Assembly (NCBI GenBank): GCA_937952975.1
Contig: CALFXX010000022.1
Span: 62,001-126,000, forward strand
Length of the DNA stretch: 64,000 nt
Origin: an uncultured Alcaligenaceae bacterium
GTDB lineage: Bacteria > Pseudomonadota > Gammaproteobacteria > Burkholderiales > Burkholderiaceae_B
Direction of reading: 5' to 3'
Part shown: one piece after another, positions 1 to 9,154 of the stretch
Layout of the letters: the number at the start of each line of letters is the position of its first letter
Position numbering within the stretch: the stretch's first letter is position 1
The notes under the pieces: generated by a model
Seen by the model: only the letters and a program-made list of their open reading frames with translations
The model's database searches: none
Told to the model about the DNA's origin: nothing
Made by a program: the position numbers and the translations under genes

Positions 1-2
1 AC

Positions 3-1004
3 TGGTATGGCCTCGAAAATTGGTATGGCTACGGGCAACCATCCAATTCGCGTGTCTTGCCAATCATGTCGCTCGACTCTGGTATGACCTTTGATCGCGA
101 CACGACGTTTTTTGGTAAGCCAGCGATTCAAACGCTTGAACCACGGGCCTACTATTTGAAGGTGCCATATCGCGATCAGTCGCAGTTTCCGGTGTATGAC
201 ACGACCTTGGCTGACTTTAACTTCTCGCAGGCTTTTCAAGAAAATATTTACGCGGGTGGCTGGGATCGTATCGCGAACGCCAATCAGGCTACGCTTGCCT
301 TAACTACACGTTGGATGGACCAAGAGACCGGTTTCGAGCGTTTCAGTTTTGGCGTGGCTCAGCGTTATTACTTTGAAGATCAGATGGTGACCTTGCCTTT
401 TGAGGTACCGCGTACCAACACGAAGTCTGAATTTTTAATCGGTACTAGTGCTGCGCTGACCGATAAAATCAATACCTCTGCAACCTTTCAGTACGACCCT
501 TACTCAAGTCAATGGGATCGCGCTCAGATCGTAGCGCGCTGGCGGCCGCAGCGTTTAGCCATGATGTCTTTGTCGTACAGATACCAAATTAACCCGCCCT
601 CGTTGGCGCTGTATCAGCCTCAGGGTCAAAACCAGATTAGTGGTTCGTTCCAGTGGCCGCTCGCAAAAAAATGGTATTCGGTGGGTCGGGTCGATTATTC
701 GTTTAATCGAGTCTACGCACAAAGTATCATCGATCCAACCGTGACGGTCTCGATGCCTAAGGTAACTCAGGGTGTGTTAGGGGTCGAATATAAGGGCGAC
801 TGTTGCTGGTCTGGGCGTGTCGTCTTTCAGCGTTATGTCGTAAGCGCCGATCAAACCAATAGCGCTGTGTTTTTTCAGCTTGAGCTAGGGGGTATTGGTA
901 ACCTGGGTCAAAACCCAATGGGGATCATTGGCAGAGCCATCCCCGGCTACGAATCGGTCACCCCAGCGGTGCCCAGTGTTAGTAAATTTGAAAGGTACGA
1001 ATAA
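3..1004 (+). CDS. lptD: LPS-assembly outer-membrane protein LptD, C-terminal part (5' end outside window)
   Basis: The frame is open from the left edge, so this is the last 333 residues of LptD, the beta-barrel that inserts lipopolysaccharide into the outer membrane with LptE. Seen: repeated amphipathic strands rich in Tyr, Trp and Phe, the block TLEPRAYYLKVPYRDQ typical of the barrel, and an adjacent Cys pair in GDCCWSGRV about 67 residues before the end. In E. coli LptD the equivalent pair forms long-range disulfides needed for assembly. The stop overlaps the surA start by one base (TAATG), so the two are very probably co-transcribed; SurA is a chaperone for LptD, which fits the pairing. 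Confidence 0.93.
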   Translation, partial: WYGLENWYGYGQPSNSRVLPIMSLDSGMTFDRDTTFFGKPAIQTLEPRAYYLKVPYRDQSQFPVYDTTLADFNFSQAFQENIYAGGWDRIANANQATLALTTRWMDQETGFERFSFGVAQRYYFEDQMVTLPFEVPRTNTKSEFLIGTSAALTDKINTSATFQYDPYSSQWDRAQIVARWRPQRLAMMSLSYRYQINPPSLALYQPQGQNQISGSFQWPLAKKWYSVGRVDYSFNRVYAQSIIDPTVTVSMPKVTQGVLGVEYKGDCCWSGRVVFQRYVVSADQTNSAVFFQLELGGIGNLGQNPMGIIGRAIPGYESVTPAVPSVSKFERYE

Positions 1005-2557
1005 TGTTTGGCGTAAGATGCTTTCGTAAGGCTGTGCTTTGGGCGTTGTTCGGAGGCATCGCTGTAGCGCCTGTTGCGGCTCAAACACAAATCAACAATT
1101 TGGGCAGTACGCGTGCAAACGCGAATGCACCACAAAAGACAACGGCTGCGACCTCGAGCCAAGAGGCTGATGCGATTGTTGCCGTGGTGAATAAAGATGT
1201 GATTACGCGCCGAGAGCTCGAGGTGCGTGCCCAGCAAATTAAGGCTGACCTCACCCGCCAACGCGCGCCGTTGCCGCCCGACGAGGTGCTGCAATCCCAG
1301 TTGTTGCAACGCCTCATCACCGAGCGTTTACAAACCCAAGAAGCTAAAAGGCTCAATCTTGAGGTGAATGACCAGGTTTTAAAGGCTGCGCTCGAGGCAA
1401 TCGCGCAGCGAAACAAAATGTCTGTTGCGCAATTGCGTTCGCAAATTGAGGGTGCTGGAGTCGCCTGGGCCGACTACAACGAGATGATCAAACGCGAAGT
1501 GTTGGTAGATCGTTTACGGCAACGTGTTGTCGACAGTACCATTTTGATCACAGATGCTGAAGTCGATGCTTTTTTGCGCGAGCAAAAGGCCAGACAAACT
1601 GGCGGCTTACTGTCGACTGCGCCGACCCAAGTGGTGGCACCTGCGCCACCACCTCCTCCACCTAAGCCTAAAGCTGCACCAATACAGCCAGCGGTCATGG
1701 GGCTTGCACAAATTTTGGTCCGTGTGCCCGAAGACTCTAGTGAGGAGGAGGTAAAAGCGTTACGGACCAAGGCGCAGGCGCTATTGGCGCGCTTACGCAA
1801 AGGCGAAAGTTTTGAGGCGGTTGCTAAGTCCAGCTCTGAAGGCCCTGAGGCAAGTCGTGGCGGAGACATGGGTGGGCGCTTGGTCACAGATTGGCCTGAT
1901 TTGTTTCTGAAAGCCGTCGCGGGCGTTGGTGACGGGCAGATCAGTAACATCATACAAAGCGGAAACGGCTTTCATATCCTTAAAGTGCTTGGTCGTGCGG
2001 GTGGTGCGCCGCCGCCCGAGCCGGTTGCGCAACAAGCGCCAACGCCTCCCGCACCGGGTGCAGGGATTCCTGCGCCGCAAGGGCCCATGATGGTTGAGCA
2101 AACCCGGGCGCGGCACATTTTGATCAAGACAACAGCGGTTGTGACCTCCGAAATCGCCAAACAAAAATTAGATCAGGTGCGCGAGCGAATCGTTGATGGC
2201 AAAGAGTCATTTTCTGACTTGGCAAAACGCTTTTCAAATGACACGTCGGCACCACAAGGCGGCAGTCTGGGCTGGTTGAATCCAGGTGAAACAGTCCCGC
2301 CCTTTGAACAAGCCATGAAAAAACTCAAAATTGGTGAAGTCAGTGAGCCTGTGCAAACGAGCTTTGGTTGGCACCTGATTGTGGTGGATGAAAGACGCAC
2401 CCAAGATATGGCAGAGCAGTTTCAGCGCAATCAGGTGCGTCAGCGTCTCTTTATGCAACGCTCTGAAGCCTCTTTTGAGTCGTGGTTACAACATGTGCGC
2501 AATTCGTCGTATATCGATAATCGCCTAGAGAAAAGTCAACGTCAGGCAAAGGACTAG
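1004..2557 (+). CDS. surA: Periplasmic chaperone / peptidyl-prolyl isomerase SurA
   Basis: SurA escorts unfolded outer-membrane proteins through the periplasm. Seen: an N-terminal signal peptide ending near VAPVAAQ, a SurA N-terminal domain (about residues 50-200), and two parvulin domains (about 233-330 and 367-469), the second with the usual RARHILIK and SLGWLNPGE blocks. At 517 residues it is about 90 longer than E. coli SurA. The extra length is two proline-rich linkers, about residues 211-231 (a run of six prolines) and 332-363, which flank the first parvulin domain. Starts within the lptD stop codon; rsmA follows after 3 bases. The order lptD-surA-rsmA is conserved, but pdxA, often between surA and rsmA in gammaproteobacteria, is absent here. 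Confidence 0.95.
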   Translation: MFGVRCFRKAVLWALFGGIAVAPVAAQTQINNLGSTRANANAPQKTTAATSSQEADAIVAVVNKDVITRRELEVRAQQIKADLTRQRAPLPPDEVLQSQLLQRLITERLQTQEAKRLNLEVNDQVLKAALEAIAQRNKMSVAQLRSQIEGAGVAWADYNEMIKREVLVDRLRQRVVDSTILITDAEVDAFLREQKARQTGGLLSTAPTQVVAPAPPPPPPKPKAAPIQPAVMGLAQILVRVPEDSSEEEVKALRTKAQALLARLRKGESFEAVAKSSSEGPEASRGGDMGGRLVTDWPDLFLKAVAGVGDGQISNIIQSGNGFHILKVLGRAGGAPPPEPVAQQAPTPPAPGAGIPAPQGPMMVEQTRARHILIKTTAVVTSEIAKQKLDQVRERIVDGKESFSDLAKRFSNDTSAPQGGSLGWLNPGETVPPFEQAMKKLKIGEVSEPVQTSFGWHLIVVDERRTQDMAEQFQRNQVRQRLFMQRSEASFESWLQHVRNSSYIDNRLEKSQRQAKD

Positions 2558-2560
2558 GGC

Positions 2561-3346
2561 GTGCGAGCGCATCAGGCGCGTAAGCGATTTGGTCAGAATT
2601 TTTTAGTCGACCTGGGTGTGATTGATTCGATCGTGCGGGCGATTGGCCCCGCGCGTGAAGATCGCATGATTGAGATTGGTCCCGGCCTTGGGGCCTTAAC
2701 GGCGCCACTTCTTGAAAAGCTCAGCGCGTTGACCGTGATCGAGCTTGATCGCGATTTGGCCTCGCGGTTACGCCAACGATTTTCTGAAACACAATTACCC
2801 ATTGTGCAGGCAGATGTACTCACCGTTGATTTTTCTCAGTTCGGCAATCAGCTACGTATTGTGGGTAATCTGCCCTATAACATTTCGAGTCCATTGCTTT
2901 TTTCTCTGGTCGAGTATGCAGAGCACATTGTCGATCAGCATTTTATGCTTCAGCGAGAAGTGGTCGATCGCATGGTCGCCGAGCCTGGGTCGGGTGATTA
3001 CAGTCGCTTGTCTGTGATGTTGCAGTATCGGTACGCCATTGAAAAAATCTTTGATGTCGCGCCCGAGGCTTTTGACCCAGCGCCACGCGTCACCTCTTCA
3101 ATCGTTCGAATGGTACCCTTGACACAGGCGCGTGCACGCGCTGTTGACGAACTCTTGTTCGCCGCTGTGGTGTTGCGCGCCTTTTCGCAACGGCGCAAGA
3201 TGTTGCGAGGCGTCTTGGGCGCCTGGACACCGTTGATCCCTTGGGATGCGTTGCAAATCGAACCAACCTGGCGTGCAGAACAAGTATCGGTGCCCAAGTT
3301 CATCGCGATGGCTGATGCGCTGCATGCGGCCGGGGTACGTACCTAG
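2561..3346 (+). CDS. rsmA: 16S rRNA (adenine1518/1519-N6)-dimethyltransferase
   Basis: RsmA (KsgA) dimethylates two adjacent adenines in helix 45 of 16S rRNA late in 30S assembly, using S-adenosylmethionine. Seen: the N-terminal ARKRFGQNFLVD block, the SAM-binding loop EIGPGLGALT near residue 38, and the catalytic NLPYNISSPLLF block near residue 103. 261 residues is normal for the family. The start is GTG at 2561, chosen because the RFGQNF block begins only eight residues later; an AGG-rich stretch precedes it. It follows surA by 3 bases and its stop lies one base from the stop of the convergent glycerate kinase gene, leaving no room for a separate terminator. Confidence 0.96.
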   Translation: MRAHQARKRFGQNFLVDLGVIDSIVRAIGPAREDRMIEIGPGLGALTAPLLEKLSALTVIELDRDLASRLRQRFSETQLPIVQADVLTVDFSQFGNQLRIVGNLPYNISSPLLFSLVEYAEHIVDQHFMLQREVVDRMVAEPGSGDYSRLSVMLQYRYAIEKIFDVAPEAFDPAPRVTSSIVRMVPLTQARARAVDELLFAAVVLRAFSQRRKMLRGVLGAWTPLIPWDALQIEPTWRAEQVSVPKFIAMADALHAAGVRT

Positions 3347-3347
3347 T

Positions 3348-4484
3348 CTAGTGTTTCGCCGCAGTCAGCCATAACCTGACCACATCTTCTGCGCGGTCTT
3401 CAAGTAAGGCTGCGACATTTTCACAAGCTTGAGTCAAACTCATCGGGCCAGAGACCAAACTAAAAGCGGCTTCAATCCCAACCCGATACAGTCCTTGATA
3501 GCCAGCTCCAAGCGAGCCTGCAATTGCGATCGTGGGTACACCGGCGCGTTGTGCAATTTGTGCCACACCCATCGGAGTTTTTCCAAGCAGCGTTTGAGCG
3601 TCCATTCGGCCTTCGCCGGTGATAACAAACGAGGCACCTTGTACCGCCTGCTCAAGTCCACCAATCTCTGCAATGACGGCAGCGCCTGGTCTAAAAGTGC
3701 TCTGCATCCAGGCATGTGCGGCAAAGCCAACGCCTCCTGCGGCACCAGAGCCCGCGGCGTCACGCCGATCGTGTCCAAGGTGCTGTGCACAGAGATCTGC
3801 AAAATGTCCTAAGGCAGCGTCAAGCGTTTGCACCTGCTCAGGAGTCGCCCCTTTTTGCGGGCCAAAGATTGCCGAGGCGCCCAGCGGACCGCATAGCGGA
3901 TTGTTGACATCTGAGGCGATGGTAATTTTTGTGTGCTTTAAACGCGGGTCAAACTTACTGGCGTCGATTGAGTGAAGCCGGGCTAACGCCGCGCCTCCGG
4001 GGGCAAGAGGGGACTGCTGTGCATCAAGTAAATTTAAACCTAGAGCGGTTAGCATCCCGGCCCCAGCGTCATTGGTGGCCGAGCCCCCTAAGCCTAAGAC
4101 AATGTGGCGCGCGCCCTCGTCAAGGGCATGCTTGATGAGTTCGCCCACGCCAAAGGTGGTTGCCCGCAAGGCATCGCGCTGCGACGCTGCAATGTGTTCA
4201 AGCCCCGCTGCACAAGCCATTTCAATGACCGCAGTCTGGTTTGGCAGTAAGGCCCACTGTGCTTCGATGGGCTGCCCTAACGCGTTTTGCACGACATGGC
4301 GACGCCGCTCACTTTGCGTCGCACCGAGTACTGCCTGAACAGTACCCTCGCCGCCATCGGCCATGGGCACACAGATGACGAGCGCTTGGGGCGCAGCGCG
4401 TTTGACGCCCCGAGCCAGTGCTGCGGCCACCTCAGGTGCCGAGAGGCTCTCTTTAAACGAGTCGGGGGCGATGACGATTTTCAC
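3348..4484 (-). CDS. glxK: Glycerate kinase (GarK/GlxK family)
   Basis: Glycerate 2-kinase phosphorylates D-glycerate with ATP, feeding glyoxylate or sugar-acid catabolism into lower glycolysis. Seen: the family start MKIVIAPDSFKESLSA, the block VPMADGGEGTVQAVL, the loop GLGGSATNDAGAGML, and VITGEGRMDAQT near the C-terminus. The 378-residue length matches the family. It is the last gene of the minus-strand run that starts at glyQ, 9 bases after gloA. The neighbouring glyoxalase makes three-carbon acid metabolism a plausible shared theme, but the run also holds unrelated housekeeping genes. GarK and GlxK cannot be told apart from the sequence alone. Confidence 0.9.
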   Translation of the reverse strand: MKIVIAPDSFKESLSAPEVAAALARGVKRAAPQALVICVPMADGGEGTVQAVLGATQSERRRHVVQNALGQPIEAQWALLPNQTAVIEMACAAGLEHIAASQRDALRATTFGVGELIKHALDEGARHIVLGLGGSATNDAGAGMLTALGLNLLDAQQSPLAPGGAALARLHSIDASKFDPRLKHTKITIASDVNNPLCGPLGASAIFGPQKGATPEQVQTLDAALGHFADLCAQHLGHDRRDAAGSGAAGGVGFAAHAWMQSTFRPGAAVIAEIGGLEQAVQGASFVITGEGRMDAQTLLGKTPMGVAQIAQRAGVPTIAIAGSLGAGYQGLYRVGIEAAFSLVSGPMSLTQACENVAALLEDRAEDVVRLWLTAAKH

Positions 4485-4493
4485 GCTGAGCGC

Positions 4494-4883
4494 TTACGCT
4501 GTCTTTTTTTGTACAAATTCGATTTTGTAGCCGTCTGGGTCTTCAACAAACGCGATCACCGTAGTGCCGTGTTTCATTGGGCCTGCCTCGCGAGTGACCT
4601 TGCCGCCGCGTTCACGCACCTTGTCGCACACCTCATAGGCGTTATCGACTTCAAGTGCGATGTGGCCATAGCCGGTACCTAAGTCATAGGCACTTGTATC
4701 CCAGTTGTAGGTCAACTCAAGAACAGGGCCTTCCTGCTCGTCTTGATAGCCAACAAAGGCATTGGTGAAGCGTCCGGTAGGGTACTCGGTATTGCGCAGC
4801 AAGCGCATACCCAACACTTTTGTATAAAACTCGATTGAACGCTCTAGGTTACCAACGCGCACCATGGTGTGAAGAATTCGCAT
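4494..4883 (-). CDS. gloA: Lactoylglutathione lyase (glyoxalase I)
   Basis: Glyoxalase I converts the hemithioacetal of methylglyoxal and glutathione to S-lactoylglutathione. Seen: a 129-residue vicinal-oxygen-chelate protein. With the start used here the four metal ligands fall at His5 (RILHTM), Glu56 (VLELTY), His74 (GYGHIAL) and Glu122 (KIEFVQ), the numbering of the nickel-type E. coli enzyme. An upstream in-frame ATG at 4889 would add two residues. I prefer 4883 because an AGGA ribosome-binding site sits six bases before it and because the metal-ligand numbering then matches. Nine bases separate it from the downstream glycerate kinase. Confidence 0.95.
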   Translation of the reverse strand: MRILHTMVRVGNLERSIEFYTKVLGMRLLRNTEYPTGRFTNAFVGYQDEQEGPVLELTYNWDTSAYDLGTGYGHIALEVDNAYEVCDKVRERGGKVTREAGPMKHGTTVIAFVEDPDGYKIEFVQKKTA

Positions 4884-4907
4884 GATCATTCCTAAAAAAA
4901 CAAAAAA

Positions 4908-5747
4908 TTAAATTTCAGGCACACCCTCTGGTGTGTGTCTTTGCAACATTTGTTTGGCAGCTTGATAATCGGGATAAAGTTGCTGCACCTCTGACCAAAA
5001 ATCATGACTGTGATTCATTTCACGCAAGTGCGCCAGTTCATGCGCGATCACATAGTCGATGACCATCGGCGAAAAATGAATTAAGCGCCAGTTCAGCATG
5101 ATATTGCCATCGCTCGTGCACGATCCCCAGCGAGTTGCTGCTGACGAGAGTCGCCAACGGCGAATCGTTAAGCCAGTTTTGTCTAAAAAATAGTGGATAC
5201 GCTGATCGAACCATGCCGCAGCACGCGTTTGCAGCCAAGCTTGTGTCATCTCGCGCAGGCGATGTGTATCGGCATCGTTGGGCAGCGGAAGCCAAAGAGT
5301 TTGACCTGCTTCGGGGGCTTCGGGGTTGCCATCAAAATGTGCTCGGCCGTGCGGGACATGGGGGCCAGGCACTCCGATTTGTAAGGTGATTTGACAGCCC
5401 ATGTAGGGAAGTTGTCCACCAGATTTCCAGCGCGTGTGCGCCATCGCCAGCTGCGCTTTACGCGCTTGCCAGTCCTGGAGCTTGGATAAGATCCAAGGCA
5501 TTTTTTCAACGACCGCTTCGTCGATCTGACCTAGGGTGGCCCAGTTCGGAGCCGTGATGCGCAGGCCTTCGTCAATGATGGTAAAGCCAATGCTGCGACG
5601 TCGCGAGCGCACTAAAACGAAACCGACTGACTGATCACCATGGCGCACGACTCGCCACTTGCCACCGAGCGGAATGGTTTCAGGCGCAACAAGCCAACCC
5701 GGCGTGGGGGTGGTCGTGTCTGAAAGCAAAAGCTCGAGTTGACTCAT
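4908..5747 (-). CDS. YgjP-type (M48-like) metal-dependent hydrolase
   Basis: A member of the DUF45/YgjP family of zinc metalloproteases (SprT/WLM-like). Seen: a C-terminal zinc motif HELAHLREMNHSHDFW with His236, Glu237 and His240, preceded by RWGSCTSDGNIMLNWRL, the usual sequence of the family. The long open frame could start at 5798 inside plsC, but the start at 5747 makes an ATGA overlap with the plsC stop, the same arrangement as elsewhere in this run, and gives 279 residues. The substrate is unknown for most of the family. Gene order plsC-ygjP-gloA is tight, so it is probably translated from the same long message. Confidence 0.88.
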   Translation of the reverse strand: MSQLELLLSDTTTPTPGWLVAPETIPLGGKWRVVRHGDQSVGFVLVRSRRRSIGFTIIDEGLRITAPNWATLGQIDEAVVEKMPWILSKLQDWQARKAQLAMAHTRWKSGGQLPYMGCQITLQIGVPGPHVPHGRAHFDGNPEAPEAGQTLWLPLPNDADTHRLREMTQAWLQTRAAAWFDQRIHYFLDKTGLTIRRWRLSSAATRWGSCTSDGNIMLNWRLIHFSPMVIDYVIAHELAHLREMNHSHDFWSEVQQLYPDYQAAKQMLQRHTPEGVPEI

Positions 5748-6472
5748 GGTTTGGGGTATCGCTCTGGGCTCAGCCGGTGCATTTCGGCCTCGATCCAAGC
5801 AAACACCTTTGCGTTTAACTCTTCTGGAGTCAGGCCGATCGAGGGGATCGCGGGGCCAATGGATACAGTGACAAGACCAGGTTTTTTAATGAAGGCATTA
5901 CGTGGCCATAACTCACCTGCATTGTGCGCAATCGGAATAACGGGTGCGCCCGTACGGGTGGCGAGCAAGGCGCCACCCATTTTGAAGCGTCCCATTTTGC
6001 CTGGGGCAATACGTGTGCCCTCTGGAAACAAAAGTGGCCAGCGTCCCTCATCCAAGCGTTGCTGTCCAATTTTCACGACTTGCTCGAAGGCGTCACGGCC
6101 CTTGCTGCGGTCAATCGGAATCATGCCCAGTAGGGCGATGCCCCAGCCGAAAAATGGCACGCGGTGCAATTCTTTCTTGTAGACAAAGCAGATTTGTCTT
6201 GGCAGGTGCGAGGGTAAAAAGAGGGTTTCCCAAGCAGACTGATGCTTTGAGAGCACGATTGCATGGCCAACTGGAAGGTTTTCAGTTCCTTGGACTTGCC
6301 AGCGGATGCCGCAAATCATTTTGGCTCCCCACGCTGCCAGTTGCGGCCAGCCCATCGTCAATTTGTAGCGCCAGTGCAGAGGCAAAGGAGACCACAGCAG
6401 GCAGGCGAAGGCGTACGGGATGACGGTCAGTAGCAAAAACAAGGCGTAAAGTGTGGCGCGCAGAACCAGCAT
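5744..6472 (-). CDS. plsC: 1-acyl-sn-glycerol-3-phosphate acyltransferase (PlsC family)
   Basis: Adds the second acyl chain to lysophosphatidic acid at the inner membrane in phospholipid synthesis. Seen: an N-terminal hydrophobic segment (residues 4-28), the acceptor motif FPEGTR at 149-154, and the block GMIPIDRSKG. The catalytic first motif reads KHQSAWE (His77, Glu82), an HX4E form in place of the common HX4D. It lies four bases after gmhB and overlaps the metalloprotease gene by four. The 242-residue length fits. A related lysophospholipid acyltransferase of other specificity is possible. Confidence 0.9.
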   Translation of the reverse strand: MLVLRATLYALFLLLTVIPYAFACLLWSPLPLHWRYKLTMGWPQLAAWGAKMICGIRWQVQGTENLPVGHAIVLSKHQSAWETLFLPSHLPRQICFVYKKELHRVPFFGWGIALLGMIPIDRSKGRDAFEQVVKIGQQRLDEGRWPLLFPEGTRIAPGKMGRFKMGGALLATRTGAPVIPIAHNAGELWPRNAFIKKPGLVTVSIGPAIPSIGLTPEELNAKVFAWIEAEMHRLSPERYPKP

Positions 6473-6476
6473 GATG

Positions 6477-7019
6477 TCAGGCCGCCTGAGTCAGAATTTG
6501 ATCAACGGCATGGGCCAAATCGCTCGCGTGCCGGGTCCCTTCAGGCAGATTGCCTTGCTTGAGAGTTTTGGGGCCATTTCCAGTTTGTACAAGCCACGGC
6601 GTACAGCCCGCTGCCGCACTTGCCTGAAGGTCGCGCAGCGAATCGCCGATCGCTGGCACGCCTACGAGCTCAGTGTCGTAGCGCTTTGCAATATCTTCAA
6701 AGAGTCCAGGCAAAGGTTTGCGGCATACGCACTGCTCGTCTGGGCCGTGCGGACACACAAAAAAGGCATCAATCGCACCTGCTAGTTGTCCCAATTCTTT
6801 GCGAAGCTTCTGATGAATGGCTGTCAGTGTCGTGATGTCAAACAGGCCGCGCGCCAGGCCTGATTGGTTTGTTGCAACCGCGATGGTGTAGCCGGCCTGA
6901 TGCAGCCGCGCAATCGCCTGCAGGCTACCTGGCAACGCAATCCATTCGTCTGGGTGCTTGATATAGTCGGGGCTGTCTTGGTTGATGACCCCGTCGCGAT
7001 CCAGAATAATGAGCTTCAT
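6477..7019 (-). CDS. gmhB: D-glycero-beta-D-manno-heptose 1,7-bisphosphate 7-phosphatase
   Basis: GmhB removes the C7 phosphate in ADP-heptose synthesis for the LPS inner core. Seen: a HAD-family nucleophile motif DRDG with Asp7 and Asp9, the TNQSGLARG block, and the family's zinc-binding loop with Cys89, His91, Cys97 and Cys99 (CPHGPDEQCVC). 180 residues is the usual size. The start codon overlaps the glyS stop (ATGA). Placement after glyQS and before plsC is a common betaproteobacterial order; the link to glycyl-tRNA synthetase is positional rather than functional. Confidence 0.94.
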   Translation of the reverse strand: MKLIILDRDGVINQDSPDYIKHPDEWIALPGSLQAIARLHQAGYTIAVATNQSGLARGLFDITTLTAIHQKLRKELGQLAGAIDAFFVCPHGPDEQCVCRKPLPGLFEDIAKRYDTELVGVPAIGDSLRDLQASAAAGCTPWLVQTGNGPKTLKQGNLPEGTRHASDLAHAVDQILTQAA

Positions 7020-9154
7020 GCAGCGAGCCTTGAAATGTCGGCGACTTGGTTCATCAGGCCGTGCAGCTGAGCAAGCAGCGCTAGCCTGTTAGTTCGAACG
7101 GCCATATCATCAGCCATCACCATGATGTCATTAAAAAACGCATCGACTGGGGCGCGCGCCTGCGCAAGCGTCGCCATGGCGCCTTGATAGTCGCCCACAG
7201 CAAGATATTGTTGCGCAACGGGCTGCAGTTGGGCAATTGTGTTGGCCAGTGCCTGCTCGGCGGGCTCTGTGAGCAAGGCTTGGTTAAGGGGCTGCAGATT
7301 TGCTTCAGCTTTTTTAAGCAGATTACCAATACGCTTGTTGGCAGCCGCTAAGCTTGCAGCATCTGGGCCCTGAGCAAAGGTGGCGGCGGCCTGCACACGT
7401 GCCAGTATTTGATGAAGAGGTGGTGCAATGGAAAGCACGGCTTCAACGGCGTTGCGATCAAGTTGCGTGATGAGCTGATTGCGCAATCGTTCAATGATGA
7501 ACGCCTGTACTTCAGCCACGGTTGTTTGAGCCAACGCCGTGGGTTCAAAGGTGTGTGCGGCAGCTTGTAGCAAGCCCTCAAGCGTGAGAGGGCCATTTTG
7601 CTGAATCGGTAAAAAACCACCTGCGGTTAATTGTTCAAAGCCACTGATCAGGCCTAGCGCGGCACGGCGCAGACCGAACGGGTCGCGTTCGCCGGTCGGC
7701 GCAAGCCCAATCCCCCAGATCCCGATGAGAGTCTCGGCGCGCTCTGCCATAAACAGGATTGCCGCAGTCATGTTGGCCGTGGTGACTGGCTGCTCGAGGC
7801 GTATTTTGTATTGTTCAGCCAGCGCTTGTACAACTTCTTCGGGCTCATGATCGGCACGGGCGTAATACGACCCCATGATTCCTTGTAACTCAGGAAACTC
7901 GCCAACCATGTTGGTGTTGAGATCGGCTTTGGCAAGCATTGCCGCACGCTCAGCCAGTGCGCTGTCTGCGCCCAATGTGCGGGCTAGCCAGGCTGCGATT
8001 GTTTGTACGCGCGCGACGCGCTGCAATTGAGTCCCAAGCTTGTTGTGATACACAATCGAAGCAAGCTGCGGCACCCGCTCATGAAGAGGCGATTTGCGGT
8101 CGGTATCAAAGAAGAATTGCGCGTCAGCCAAACGTGGACGGACCACACGCTCGTTGCCTTGAATAATCGCAACGGGGTTGTCGGTAGGCATGTTGCTGAC
8201 AATCAGAAATTGATTGGTCAGCGCGCCCGATGTTGGATTGAAGAGCGGAAAGTATTTTTGATTTAAACGCATGGTCAAAATCAGACATTCTTGGGGCACT
8301 TGCAGAAAACGTTCTTCAAAGGCGCCAACATAGACAGCCGGCGCCTCAACCAAAGCGGTCACCTCGTCAAGCAATGCGTCTACAGCGGGGTCTTGTCCGA
8401 GGGTCGCGTTGAGTGTTTGTGCTTCTGTTGCGAGTAATGCTTGGATTTTTTCGCGGCGCGCGGCGAACGAAGCGATCACCTGACCGGTTTGCGCAAGTTG
8501 TTGTTCATAGCTGTCAGCGCTATCGATGCTGATCGCTGAGGGGTGTAAAAAGCGGTGGCCAAAACTGATGCGCCCAGCGTGCAAGCCCAGAACGGTGGCA
8601 GGGATCACTTGTGTGTCAAACAGCGCGATCAGGGCGTGTGCCGGTCGTACGAATTTGACTGAGGTCATGCCGTCGGCCAATTGATATTTCATGACCTTCG
8701 GAATTGGCAATGCGGCAATTGCAGCCTCGATCGCTGCCTGTAGCACGTCGGCTAACGCTGCACCGGGTGCGGTACCACGCGCGACTAAATATTCTTGCTT
8801 GCCGTCAGACTCACGCTCGAGCGCGCTGACGGGCATATCCGACCAGCCTTTGGCGGCAAGTTTCTTTTGCAAGGCAGGTGTCGCCAGGCCTTGGGTGTCG
8901 AGTCCGACCTTGACTGGCATGAGCTTTTCAACAAAGCTTTGCTCGGGTGCAAGCGCTAACACGTGTGAGAGACGAACTGCGAGCCGCCGCGGGGATGCGA
9001 AGGATGTTGTGGTGCTTGTTTCTGCGACGAGGCCTTGAGCGTGCAGGGCGTCGTGAATCCCTTGAGCAAAGGCCTGGCCCAACTTGGGTAAGGCTTTGGG
9101 TGGGAGCTCTTCAGTAAAAAGCTCGATGAGCAGGGGCTTGCTAATTTGCGTCAT
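7016..9154 (-). CDS. glyS: Glycine--tRNA ligase beta subunit
   Basis: The beta subunit of the heterotetrameric bacterial glycyl-tRNA synthetase, which with GlyQ charges tRNA-Gly. Seen: the N-terminal LLIELFTEELPPKALP block, a central SNMPTDNP..GNERVVRPRLADAQFFFD region (split here), a DPFGLRRAALGL block, and a C-terminal anticodon-binding-like region. At 712 residues it is a full-length beta subunit. Its start overlaps the glyQ stop as ATGA, as expected for subunits made in equal amounts. A tRNA-Gly(GCC) gene, a substrate of this enzyme, lies at 24829-24904. Confidence 0.97.
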   Translation of the reverse strand: MTQISKPLLIELFTEELPPKALPKLGQAFAQGIHDALHAQGLVAETSTTTSFASPRRLAVRLSHVLALAPEQSFVEKLMPVKVGLDTQGLATPALQKKLAAKGWSDMPVSALERESDGKQEYLVARGTAPGAALADVLQAAIEAAIAALPIPKVMKYQLADGMTSVKFVRPAHALIALFDTQVIPATVLGLHAGRISFGHRFLHPSAISIDSADSYEQQLAQTGQVIASFAARREKIQALLATEAQTLNATLGQDPAVDALLDEVTALVEAPAVYVGAFEERFLQVPQECLILTMRLNQKYFPLFNPTSGALTNQFLIVSNMPTDNPVAIIQGNERVVRPRLADAQFFFDTDRKSPLHERVPQLASIVYHNKLGTQLQRVARVQTIAAWLARTLGADSALAERAAMLAKADLNTNMVGEFPELQGIMGSYYARADHEPEEVVQALAEQYKIRLEQPVTTANMTAAILFMAERAETLIGIWGIGLAPTGERDPFGLRRAALGLISGFEQLTAGGFLPIQQNGPLTLEGLLQAAAHTFEPTALAQTTVAEVQAFIIERLRNQLITQLDRNAVEAVLSIAPPLHQILARVQAAATFAQGPDAASLAAANKRIGNLLKKAEANLQPLNQALLTEPAEQALANTIAQLQPVAQQYLAVGDYQGAMATLAQARAPVDAFFNDIMVMADDMAVRTNRLALLAQLHGLMNQVADISRLAA

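Noticed and set aside
947..1309. Minus-strand ORF of 120 codons across lptD/surA
   Set aside because: It is a shadow of the surA frame with no ribosome-binding site and no protein-like pattern.
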